From NCBI RefSeq assembly GCF_025717515.1, contig NZ_JAJIRN010000001.1:124001-188000 (forward strand): a DNA stretch of 64,000 bases, given 5' to 3'. Shown here piece by piece: positions 1 to 7,202 of this stretch. Both the position numbers and the translations under genes were made by a program. Below the pieces are notes generated by a model. The model made no database searches. It worked only from the letters and a program-made list of their open reading frames with translations, and was not told the DNA's origin. This DNA comes from Roseateles oligotrophus (lineage in GTDB: Bacteria; Pseudomonadota; Gammaproteobacteria; Burkholderiales; Burkholderiaceae_C). Numbering within the stretch: the stretch's first letter is position 1; every line of letters starts with the position of its first letter.

Positions 1-1041
1 TCGAGCTTCTGGCGGCTTGGCAAGATAGGGCAAGCGCTGATACGAGGCCCCGAGTGTGTCAAACCAAGCTTGCAGCGCCTTGACTTGGGCCGCGCTGCTG
101 TCCAGCAAATTCATCGCTTGGCGGAACTCTTCGCCGCCGGGAAGCTCAGTGACCGCCCAGCCGATATGTTTGCGCGCCGTGCGCATGCCGGTCAGCTCGC
201 CGTAGAGGCTGTAATGGTCGTGCAGATGCTCGATCAGCCAGTCGCGCGCTTGCAGTACGGTGGGGGCAGGCAGTTGTTCGCCGGTGGCCAGAAAATGGGC
301 GGTTTCGGCAAAAATCCAGGGCCGACCCTGGGCCGCGCGACCAATCATCACCGCGTCGGCACCGGTCAGCGCCAAGACTTCTTTGGCTTTTTGAGGCGAG
401 TCGATGTCGCCATTGGCGACCACCGCAATTTTCAGCGCTGCCTTGACGGCTGCCACCGTCGCGTATTCGGCCGCGCCCTTGTAACCCTGCTCGCGGGTGC
501 GGCCATGCACGGTCACCATGGCCACGCCGGCACGTTCGGCCGCCAGCGCCAAACTCACGGCATTCTTTTCGCTCTCGCACCAACCGGTGCGCATCTTCAG
601 TGTCACCGGTACGCCTTGCAGCGCCGCGGCTTCGACCACCGCCTCGATGATTTGCAAGGCCAAGGGTTCGTCTTGCATCAAGGCCGAGCCGGCCCATTTA
701 TTGCAGACCTTCTTGGCCGGGCAGCCCATATTGATGTCGATGATCTGCGCACCGCGGTCGATGTTGTAGCGGGTAGCCTCGGCCATCATGGCCGCGTCGG
801 TGCCGGCAATTTGTACCGCGATCGGGCCGGCTTCGCCCTCATGGTTGGCGCGCCTCGAGGTCTTCAGGCTGGTCCACAGGTCCTTGCGCGAGGTCACCAT
901 CTCGCTGACTGCATAGCCCGCACCCAGGCGCCGGCAGAGCTGGCGAAACGGCCTGTCGGTGACGCCGGCCATCGGTGCCACGAACAGATTGTTCGGCAAG
1001 TTGTGGGGGCCGATACGAAAGACCGGAGGGATGGTGTGCAT
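1..1041 (-). CDS. dusB: tRNA-dihydrouridine synthase B (partial, 3' end off window)
   Basis: FMN-dependent enzyme that reduces uridine to dihydrouridine in the tRNA D-loop. Reading the minus strand from the ATG at 1041 gives an open frame of 347 codons that runs off the left edge. The start reads MHTIPPVFRIGPHNL and is followed by APMAGVTDRPFR, the family flavin-site motif. The segment INMGCPAKKVCNKWAGSALM holds the catalytic Cys in the form typical of the DusB subgroup. Further motifs are TLKMRTGW, VHGRTREQGY and ANGDID. In many proteobacteria fis follows dusB; here that region is outside the window. Only the very C-terminus is missing, so the family call is firm. Confidence 0.95.
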   Translation of the reverse strand, partial: MHTIPPVFRIGPHNLPNNLFVAPMAGVTDRPFRQLCRRLGAGYAVSEMVTSRKDLWTSLKTSRRANHEGEAGPIAVQIAGTDAAMMAEATRYNIDRGAQIIDINMGCPAKKVCNKWAGSALMQDEPLALQIIEAVVEAAALQGVPVTLKMRTGWCESEKNAVSLALAAERAGVAMVTVHGRTREQGYKGAAEYATVAAVKAALKIAVVANGDIDSPQKAKEVLALTGADAVMIGRAAQGRPWIFAETAHFLATGEQLPAPTVLQARDWLIEHLHDHYSLYGELTGMRTARKHIGWAVTELPGGEEFRQAMNLLDSSAAQVKALQAWFDTLGASYQRLPYLAKPPEAR

Positions 1042-1050
1042 GGACGGGGA

Positions 1051-1088
1051 GCAGGTCTTGCCTAAAAAAGAGGCAAAATTATACCTGC
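1051..1088 (-). promoter_or_regulatory. Candidate dusB promoter -10 and nested leader hairpin
   Basis: On the minus strand a perfect TATAAT lies at 1083-1078, about 37 bases before the dusB ATG at 1041. No good -35 is visible 16-18 bases upstream. The same stretch holds a nested inverted repeat: GCAGGT at 1051-1056 with ACCTGC at 1083-1088, and TTGCCT at 1058-1063 with AGGCAA at 1071-1076. The inner part would lie in the dusB leader. The hairpin could also end transcripts from the solute-binding gene just upstream. Confidence 0.35.
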
Positions 1089-1093
1089 TTGGC

Positions 1094-1945
1094 TCAATGC
1101 GGCTTGCTTGTGCTTGTCGGCTTGGCGCCTTCGTTCTGGCGACGCCAGAGTTGGATATTGCTTTCCAGCAGCGCCGCCAGCGACTTCTGGCTGATCAGTT
1201 TGATCATTGCGCGGGTGATGCGGCCGCGCATTTCGCCGCTATTGCAGGCCGACTTGTGTGAGAGCGTGAGAAAGAGGCTTTCGTTCGCGACCGCAGGAGA
1301 GAGCATCTTCACGTCGCCAACGCTCAGTTTGGACAGAAAGGCCTGGCCGGGGCTGTCTTCGTAGATCATGTAATCGGCGCGCGAACGTTTGAGCATCTGT
1401 ATCGCCTGCTCCAAACTGGCGACCTGAGTCATCTTCAGCGACTGCTTGGCAAAGCGGTCAAAGTCCTCGCCGAAGCTATTGTTGATGACGGTCACGCCTT
1501 GCAGGCCGATCAGATCGTTCCAGCGTGAGTAGTTGATCTTGGCGTTGGCGCGCACCCAAATGACCGAGCGAGTGTCATGAAAGGGCGGGTAAAAATAGTC
1601 CATGTACTCGGTGCGCGGCATGGTCCAAAAAGCGCCCGCAATCAAGTCGATATGGCCGGCCCGCGCTTCTTCTTGCACACGGCCCCAGGGGCCCACATAG
1701 CGCAGCTCGATTGGAACGCCAATCTCTTTGGCCAGCATTTGCATCAGGTCGGCGTTGGCGCCAATCAAGCGGTTTTCGTCCGCCGGGTCGCGCCATAAAT
1801 AGGGCGGGTATTGCGGGTTTCCCGAAGCCAGCAGCATGGTGCAGGCCTCCTGGGCCAAGGCCTGAGGCAAACTGATCAGGGTCAGCAAGGCCGAGGCAAA
1901 CAGTTTGCAACAGCGAACGGAGAGACCGGCATGAGGTTTGTTCAA
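1094..1945 (-). CDS. Periplasmic solute-binding protein, bacterial family 3 (amino-acid-binding-like)
   Basis: Secreted binding protein of the SBP_bac_3 fold. An N-terminal signal peptide ends near LPQALAQ. The mature part starts with a ligand-lobe pattern (ASGNPQYPPYLWRD), then GANADLMQMLAKEIGVPIE and GHIDLIAGAFWT, as in polar amino-acid binding proteins. No transporter genes are adjacent, so it may be an orphan binding protein or sensor. Start choice: an ATG at 1969 would sit one base from a possible ATG of the divergent gene. I prefer the TTG at 1945, which has GGAG seven bases upstream and gives a signal peptide of about 31 residues. The ligand cannot be told from the sequence. Confidence 0.8.
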   Translation of the reverse strand: MNKPHAGLSVRCCKLFASALLTLISLPQALAQEACTMLLASGNPQYPPYLWRDPADENRLIGANADLMQMLAKEIGVPIELRYVGPWGRVQEEARAGHIDLIAGAFWTMPRTEYMDYFYPPFHDTRSVIWVRANAKINYSRWNDLIGLQGVTVINNSFGEDFDRFAKQSLKMTQVASLEQAIQMLKRSRADYMIYEDSPGQAFLSKLSVGDVKMLSPAVANESLFLTLSHKSACNSGEMRGRITRAMIKLISQKSLAALLESNIQLWRRQNEGAKPTSTSKPH

Positions 1946-1979
1946 TGGAATGCTCCAAGCGGTCAGCATAATGGGCTCA

Positions 1980-2471
1980 ATGGAAGCTCATTTGGAATCA
2001 TTGCTGCACAGTTTGCTGATGATACTTGCCGTGCCCGAAGTTGGGTTGATCAGCGTATTTTTGGTTTCCTTGGTGTCGGCCACCTTGCTGCCGCTGGGCT
2101 CGGAGCCGGCGGTGTTTTTGTTGGTCAAGGCCGACCCGACCTTGTTCTGGCCGGCCATCGCGGTCGCGACGCTGGGCAACACGCTGGGTGGGGCCATCAG
2201 CTGGTGGATGGGCTATGGCGCCGAGGCGGTGTATGAGCGCGCCACCCATCAAAAACCGCAAAATCCTCGGCTGCTGGCTTGGTTTAGCCAGTTTGGCGCC
2301 AAGGCCTGTCTGCTGAGTTGGCTGCCTGTGATTGGTGACCCGATGTGCGCGTTGGCCGGCTGGTTGCGGCTGCCGTTTTGGCCTTGTGTTGCTTATATGG
2401 CGATCGGCAAGTTTGCCCGTTATGTGGCGATGACGGGGGCGTTGATATGGGTATTCCCGGGGTCGATATGA
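1980..2471 (+). CDS. YqaA family inner-membrane protein (DedA/SNARE-associated-like)
   Basis: Small integral membrane protein of about 163 residues resembling E. coli YqaA. It has hydrophobic segments around VPEVGLISVFLVSLVSATLL and the conserved family pieces LPLGSEPAV, GNTLGGAISWWMGYGAE, and a C-terminal LPVIGDPMCALAGWLR. The re-entrant-loop pattern is shared with the DedA superfamily, whose members act in lipid scrambling or membrane homeostasis. The role of YqaA itself is not established. Start codons at 1938 (TTG), 1950, 1971 and 1980 are in frame. The one at 1980 (MEAHLES) is chosen because the family begins about there and it avoids overlap with the divergent gene. Confidence 0.8.
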   Translation: MEAHLESLLHSLLMILAVPEVGLISVFLVSLVSATLLPLGSEPAVFLLVKADPTLFWPAIAVATLGNTLGGAISWWMGYGAEAVYERATHQKPQNPRLLAWFSQFGAKACLLSWLPVIGDPMCALAGWLRLPFWPCVAYMAIGKFARYVAMTGALIWVFPGSI

Positions 2472-2553
2472 GTTTGGACTTGGGCATGGCGGGTCGGCTT
2501 GCGTGGACAATGCTGGTTCTGTCCTTTATGCCCATCAGCAAACAAGCCCATAT

Positions 2554-4041
2554 ATGAGCACACCCGCTTACAACGAACTTCACCAGCGTCATCAACGCCT
2601 GCACCGTTTGGCTCATTTGCAGGCCATTGCACAGTGGGACCAGTCGGCCAATATGCCGTCCAAGGGCAATGAGGCGCGCTCCTTGGCCCTGGCCGAAATG
2701 GGCGGCATGCTGCATCAACTGGCGACCGAACCGCAACTCAAAGGCTTGCTTGACGCCGCTGAGGCCGAGGCCTTGAGCGGCGATCAACGCGCCAACCTGC
2801 GCGAAATGAGGCGCAGCTGGAAGGCCTCGAACGCTTTGCCGCAAAGCCTGGTCGAAGCCAAGTCCTTGGCCAACTCGCGTTGCGAGCACGCTTGGCGCAC
2901 GCAGCGTCCGGCCAACGATTGGGCCGGTCATCTGCCGCTGCTGCGCGAGTGCATCAGGCTCGCGCGTGAAGAGGCGCGCTGTTTGTCGGAGAGCAGTGGC
3001 TTGGGCTTGTATGACGCCTTGATGGATCAATACGAGCCCGGCATGCGAGCAGCCGAGGTCGACCGCGTCTTTGGTGATTTGCGCAGTTGGCTGCCGGCTT
3101 TGATCAAGGAGGTGCAGGCCAAGCAGGCCCAAGAACAGACCCTGCGTCCGCAGGGGCCGTTCCCCAAAGATGCGCAGCGCGCCTTGGGTCTGGCGGCGAT
3201 GCAATTGGTTGGCTTCGACTTCGAGGCCGGTCGGCTTGATGAGAGTGCCCATCCGTTTTGCGGCGGCGTGCCCGAGGATGTGCGCATCACCACGCGCTAC
3301 CGCGAAGATGACTTCTTGCCCAGTTTGATGGGCGTCATCCACGAGACCGGCCACGCCCGCTACGAGCAGAACCTGCCGCGCGAATGGCTGGGTCAGCCGC
3401 TTGGCCAAGCCCGCTCGATGGGCGTGCATGAGAGCCAGTCGCTGAGCTTCGAGATGCAGCTCGGCAGCCACCCGGCTTTTGCCAAGCTGCTGAGCCCGCT
3501 GGTCATCAAGCATCTGGGGGCGCAGGCCGCGTTCGAACCGGCTAACTTGAATCGCCTGCTGACGCGTGTGCATCCGGCCTTTATCCGAGTCGACGCCGAT
3601 GAGGTGACCTATCCGGCCCATGTGATCTTGCGTTATGAGATCGAGCGCGCCTTGATCGAGGGTCAGATCGAATGCGAGGATATCCCTGCACTTTGGGATA
3701 CCAAGATGATGGAATTGCTGGGCGTGGATACGCGCGGCAATTACAAAGACGGTTGCATGCAGGACGTTCACTGGGGCTGTGGCCTGATCGGCTATTTCCC
3801 TTGCTACACCTTGGGCGCGATGTATGCGGCGCAGTGGTTTGCCGCGATGCGCCGCAGCATGCCGAGCTTGGACGCCGATATTGCGGCCGGCAATCTGGCG
3901 CCGATATTCGACTGGCTGCGCAGCAATATCTGGCTGCAAGGCAGCCGCTTGGAAACGCCCGGCTTGGTCAAAGCCGCCAGCGGCGAGACGCTCAACCCGG
4001 CGCATTTCAAGGCGCATTTGCAGGCGCGCTATCTGGCCTGA
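2554..4041 (+). CDS. Carboxypeptidase Taq family metallopeptidase (M32)
   Basis: Zinc carboxypeptidase of about 495 residues, matching the usual M32 length near 500. Near residue 270 the zinc motif reads HETGHARYEQN (HExxH form). It is followed by HESQSLSFE, the downstream Glu ligand region, and by HPAFIRVDADEVTYPAHVILRYE, a family signature. M32 enzymes remove C-terminal residues from peptides in the cytoplasm, and no signal peptide is seen. The ATG at 2554 (MSTPAYNEL) is preferred over the upstream ATG at 2503, because homologues start near this point. A strong terminator follows at once. It lies 82 bases after the yqaA-like gene and could share its transcript. Confidence 0.93.
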   Translation: MSTPAYNELHQRHQRLHRLAHLQAIAQWDQSANMPSKGNEARSLALAEMGGMLHQLATEPQLKGLLDAAEAEALSGDQRANLREMRRSWKASNALPQSLVEAKSLANSRCEHAWRTQRPANDWAGHLPLLRECIRLAREEARCLSESSGLGLYDALMDQYEPGMRAAEVDRVFGDLRSWLPALIKEVQAKQAQEQTLRPQGPFPKDAQRALGLAAMQLVGFDFEAGRLDESAHPFCGGVPEDVRITTRYREDDFLPSLMGVIHETGHARYEQNLPREWLGQPLGQARSMGVHESQSLSFEMQLGSHPAFAKLLSPLVIKHLGAQAAFEPANLNRLLTRVHPAFIRVDADEVTYPAHVILRYEIERALIEGQIECEDIPALWDTKMMELLGVDTRGNYKDGCMQDVHWGCGLIGYFPCYTLGAMYAAQWFAAMRRSMPSLDADIAAGNLAPIFDWLRSNIWLQGSRLETPGLVKAASGETLNPAHFKAHLQARYLA

Positions 4042-4060
4042 TTTGCGCCTGAAAAAAGAA

Positions 4061-4089
4061 AAGGGCGACCCGGTGAGTCGCCCTTTTTG
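4061..4089 (+). terminator. Intrinsic terminator after the M32 carboxypeptidase
   Basis: Perfect 9-bp stem AAGGGCGAC (4061-4069) and GTCGCCCTT (4077-4085) with a 7-base loop, ending in a T-run. It lies 19 bases past the stop codon at 4041. The A-run on the 5' side means it can also work for the convergent PEP-CTERM gene. Confidence 0.9.
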
Positions 4090-4146
4090 CTTGCTGATCA
4101 ACGCTTTCCGGCCTCTACCCCATCAAGCGCTCTCCAGTTAACTCTT

Positions 4147-4785
4147 TCAGCCTCGCTTCTGCTTTTTGCGGCGTGACACCAAGCCCATTGCGGCGAGACC
4201 CAGGCCCATCAGGGCCAAGCTGGTCGGCTCAGGGACGGCGTTGAGCTGAACGTTGTCGAGCGAGCTGCCGACGCCGTCGCTCTTGCCCAAAGCGGCCAAG
4301 CTCAATGTCATGTGATTGCTGGTGGCTCGGACTTGCGTGGTGAAGGTGGTCCAACCGGCTTTGTCCAGTTTGGGCGCTGCGATGATCGCGGCGCCTGCGG
4401 TTTCGCCGAAGCTCCAGCCCAGGCCATTTGTTGCGCCGGCACGATTGGCATAGTCGAACGACAATTGGTACCACTGGCCGATATCGGTGGTGATCACCTG
4501 GCTGATGGCGCTGTTCACGTTGACATCCAACTCGGCAAACGTTGGGCTCTTGTGGCCTGTACCGACGAAGTCGTTGCGCAGTTCAATTCCATGGCTGGCC
4601 TTCCAGCCATAAATGCTGCTGTAGACACTGTATGAGTGGTTCTTCTGCGATGTCGCCGCTTGGGTCGCGGTGGCCGCCTTGACGATTTCAAAGCCGCCGT
4701 TTGTGACCAAATTGGGGCCCAGTGCCGGAGATGCTGAGGCCAGCAAAGGAGCGGCGGCGAGGGCGATGATCAGTAGTTTTTTCAT
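4147..4785 (-). CDS. PEP-CTERM sorting domain protein
   Basis: Secreted protein of 212 residues. A signal peptide (MKKLLIIALAAAPLLASASPA) leads into NLVTNGGFE, the opening of a jelly-roll, carbohydrate-binding-like domain. The C-terminus is a classic exosortase signal: AVPEPTSLALMGLGLAAMGL and then a basic RRKKQK tail. In this class the protein is exported by Sec, and the tail is recognised by an exosortase at the membrane, usually in bacteria that make exopolysaccharide. No exosortase lies in the window. A 10-bp inverted repeat covers the region just upstream of the start codon. The specific role is unknown. Confidence 0.9.
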   Translation of the reverse strand: MKKLLIIALAAAPLLASASPALGPNLVTNGGFEIVKAATATQAATSQKNHSYSVYSSIYGWKASHGIELRNDFVGTGHKSPTFAELDVNVNSAISQVITTDIGQWYQLSFDYANRAGATNGLGWSFGETAGAAIIAAPKLDKAGWTTFTTQVRATSNHMTLSLAALGKSDGVGSSLDNVQLNAVPEPTSLALMGLGLAAMGLVSRRKKQKRG

Positions 4786-4790
4786 GGGTC

Positions 4791-4852
4791 GGAATCCGAA
4801 TTTCTCTTGTTATGCAGCATTGAAGATGTTCTGCAATGCATTTTCGGATTCC
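4791..4852 (-). promoter_or_regulatory. 10-bp inverted repeat in the leader of the PEP-CTERM gene
   Basis: GGAATCCGAA at 4791-4800 and TTCGGATTCC at 4843-4852 are perfect inverted copies separated by 42 bases. The proximal copy ends six bases from the ATG at 4785, where a ribosome-binding site would be expected. On the transcript it could form a long stem-loop hiding that site. As DNA it could be a paired operator. Confidence 0.5.
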
Positions 4853-4950
4853 GTCTCGCAGCGGTCATCCCCGCGACTCAAGGGGGGTGAGCCAGCAGTC
4901 GTGACTTAGGTCACGGGGTTTTGATTTGATGTGGCGAGCCGGGCTCAAGT

Positions 4951-6150
4951 TCAGAGCAAACCGGCCTTCAATTGCTTGAGCGTGCGGCGCAAGCTGCGCA
5001 GCGCGGCCGCCATGCGGTGCTCGCCCGGCTCGCCCAGCAGTCGCAGGCTGAGGTCTTCCAGAACTTCGGTGTTCAGCCGCAGTCCGTGGCGGGCCAGTTG
5101 CTCGCTCAATTGAGGTGCGCGCTGAAGCAGCGCCGCGCGCGTGCTTTGGTAAGCATGCTCGGCCAAATGGTGGCGCTGTGAGTAGCTGAAGGTGTTGGCC
5201 AGGAACATCTCGGCATCCCGGTGGTCGGGCTCGAAGAGCAGAATTTCGGTTTCCGGGTGGCTGTGCTCATAGCGCTTGAATCCCAGTTCCAGGCGCGAAT
5301 GGATCAAGGAGCGAAAGGTCTGGCTCAGCACCAAGGGCAAGCCGCCATCAACCAGCCGCGGGATGCGGGCATTTTTGACCCTTGTCGACTCGGCCGGGTC
5401 GGACTCATAGGGCACCAAGGGGTTGAGGCAGATCAGCAGATCCATGCCTTCTTGCAAGAGCACCGAGGCATGCAGGGTCTTCTTGAGCGCACCGTCCACA
5501 TAATGCCGTCCGTCGATGGTGACCGGTGGAAACAAACCCGGCAAGGCTGCGCTGGCCTGGACCGCCCGCGAGATCGGAATGTGATCCCAGCCCGGTAGGC
5601 CAAATGGCACGGCCTCGCCGCTGTCCAGGTCGGTGGCGACCAGCACCAGGCGTTTTTTCAGCTGCCGGAAGTCATTGCTGCGGCCGGGTTGGCCGAACAG
5701 CCGCGCCATCTGTGCCGCCATGGCCTCGCCGGACAAAAGCCCGGTCGGCAAAGCAGCCCCTAGTCGCTCGAACGAGCCCAACACCGAGCGGCCCTGCACC
5801 AAGGCGGCCCAACTGGCGCGAAAAAATAGGCCGGGCAGCAACTTCAACCGCGAGCCATATTCGGCCCAGGCCGGCCGCAAGAGTTGGGCCGGGTCGAAGC
5901 TGTCGGGTGAATGCGCGCTGTTTTCAATGAAGGCCGCGCAGAGCGCTCGCGGGCTCAGGCCGTTGACCAAGCCGGCGGCAATAAAGCCGCCGGCGCTGAC
6001 GCCGATATAGCCGGCGCAGTCGGTGAAGTTCAGGCCCTCGATCGCCTCTTCCAGGGCACAAAGGGCGCCAATCTCATAGATGGCACCCAAGGGGCCGCCA
6101 CCTGCCAGCGCCAAACCGATGCGTGGTCCTGCCGGGGAGCTAGTCTTCAA
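4951..6150 (-). CDS. Patatin-like phospholipase family protein
   Basis: Serine acyl hydrolase of 399 residues. The N-terminus has the glycine-rich oxyanion loop LAGGGPLGA (about residues 15-23). The nucleophile elbow GVSAG follows with Ser52, and the catalytic Asp lies in YVDGALK (Asp219). The Ser-Asp dyad is therefore complete. No signal peptide is seen, so the protein is probably cytoplasmic. Patatin proteins cleave phospholipids or other acyl esters. In PHA-producing bacteria some patatin-like proteins sit on PHA granules, which is of interest because a phasin gene lies just upstream on the same strand (gap about 41 bases). The substrate is not known. Confidence 0.9.
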   Translation of the reverse strand: MKTSSPAGPRIGLALAGGGPLGAIYEIGALCALEEAIEGLNFTDCAGYIGVSAGGFIAAGLVNGLSPRALCAAFIENSAHSPDSFDPAQLLRPAWAEYGSRLKLLPGLFFRASWAALVQGRSVLGSFERLGAALPTGLLSGEAMAAQMARLFGQPGRSNDFRQLKKRLVLVATDLDSGEAVPFGLPGWDHIPISRAVQASAALPGLFPPVTIDGRHYVDGALKKTLHASVLLQEGMDLLICLNPLVPYESDPAESTRVKNARIPRLVDGGLPLVLSQTFRSLIHSRLELGFKRYEHSHPETEILLFEPDHRDAEMFLANTFSYSQRHHLAEHAYQSTRAALLQRAPQLSEQLARHGLRLNTEVLEDLSLRLLGEPGEHRMAAALRSLRRTLKQLKAGLL

Positions 6151-6191
6151 TCGAAGCGGCCACTGTAAGAGGTCTCAGTCAAGGAGCCGAT

Positions 6192-6977
6192 TCAGCCTTC
6201 GATGGCTGCGGCGACGGTTTCTGCCACATCGCTCACGGCCGGAGCGGCTGCGGCGATCTTCTTGCTGGAGGCCTTGCTGGCTGGCTTCTTGAAGGGCGTT
6301 GGCGCAGGCTTGGCGGCCGGCTTCGCCTTGGCGACGGGCTTCGCTGCAGCCTTGACGGGAGCTGCCTTGGCGGGAGCAACCTTGGCGGCCGCTTTGACTG
6401 CTACCTTTGCCGGAGCCTTGGTGGCGACCTTCTTGGTCGCAGCTTTGGCTGCAGGTTTGGCGGCCGCCTTTGCTGTCGGCTTGGCAACAGGCTTAGCGGC
6501 CTTGTCAACGACCTTCTTCGCCGGGGCCTTGATGCCGACGGCGGCATTCAGCGCGTCGATACTGGCGATCAGCTCGGCCACATCTTTGGCCGAAGGCACA
6601 CCCAGTCGGTTCAGCGCGCGGGCAACGCGATCTTCAAAGATCGACTCCAGCTTGTCCCAATGTTGGCCGGCCTTGTTGCCGACGCCGCCGGCCATGCCGG
6701 TAACCTTGCTGGCCATCGCGCCGAGCTTTTCTTCGGCAGCGGACTGAGTTTTCTTCTGCAAGTTCAGACCTTCCTTGACGAGCGCCTCAAACACCTTGCC
6801 ACCTTCGCCCTGAGCCTTGGCGAATGCGCCCAGGCCGGCGGCCCAGATATGTTGAGCGGAGTCCTTGATACCTTGTGCGAGCTGGCTGTCCAGCAGGCCT
6901 GCCGGCAATGCAGCGCCGAAGCCCGTGTTGGAAGCATTGTTCTTTTTGGCTGCCATTTTCTGAAGCTTCTTGACCAT
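6192..6977 (-). CDS. PHA granule-associated phasin with Lys/Ala-rich tail (PhaF-like)
   Basis: Protein of 261 residues in two parts. The first ~145 residues are a phasin domain: WAAGLGAFAKAQGEGGKVFEALVKEG, then amphipathic helices and a LGVPSAKDVAELIASIDAL segment. The second part is a long run of KPAAKAAAKPAAKAATKK-type repeats, very like the histone-H1-like DNA-binding tail of Pseudomonas PhaF. PhaF coats polyhydroxyalkanoate granules and ties them to the nucleoid. The ATG at 6977 (MVKKLQKMAAKK) is used; a longer frame to 7097 lacks a plausible start. It may share a transcript with the patatin gene downstream. Confidence 0.88.
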   Translation of the reverse strand: MVKKLQKMAAKKNNASNTGFGAALPAGLLDSQLAQGIKDSAQHIWAAGLGAFAKAQGEGGKVFEALVKEGLNLQKKTQSAAEEKLGAMASKVTGMAGGVGNKAGQHWDKLESIFEDRVARALNRLGVPSAKDVAELIASIDALNAAVGIKAPAKKVVDKAAKPVAKPTAKAAAKPAAKAATKKVATKAPAKVAVKAAAKVAPAKAAPVKAAAKPVAKAKPAAKPAPTPFKKPASKASSKKIAAAAPAVSDVAETVAAAIEG

Positions 6978-7202
6978 GTCGTTCGTCCTTGGTGGTGGTT
7001 GTCGCACTGATTGCACGGGAATTGCTTTCACTATAAATGCCACAGGCGTTGATGTGTAGTGCGATCCTAGGCAGTGAGCTCTATCTAGTGTGCTCACACC
7101 AGCGCCGGCAAGTAAGTGAGCAGGACTGCGGGTAATCGCCCATCGGTAAGGAGCGCCAGATGGTCAAGAATCGATGGCAGTAGCTACACGTGGGAGTCAG
7201 AC

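Noticed and set aside
2284-4101. Long minus-strand frame (605 codons) opposite the M32 carboxypeptidase
   Set aside because: Antisense shadow caused by high GC codon use; composition rich in Arg, Gln and His with no domain, while the plus strand has clear peptidase motifs.
4786-4950. Sigma-54 promoter of the PrsR type before PEP-CTERM genes
   Set aside because: A TGGCTC...TTGAG pair exists upstream of the first PEP-CTERM gene, but the spacing is two bases too long. No TGGCAC-N5-TTGC was found before the other PEP-CTERM genes.
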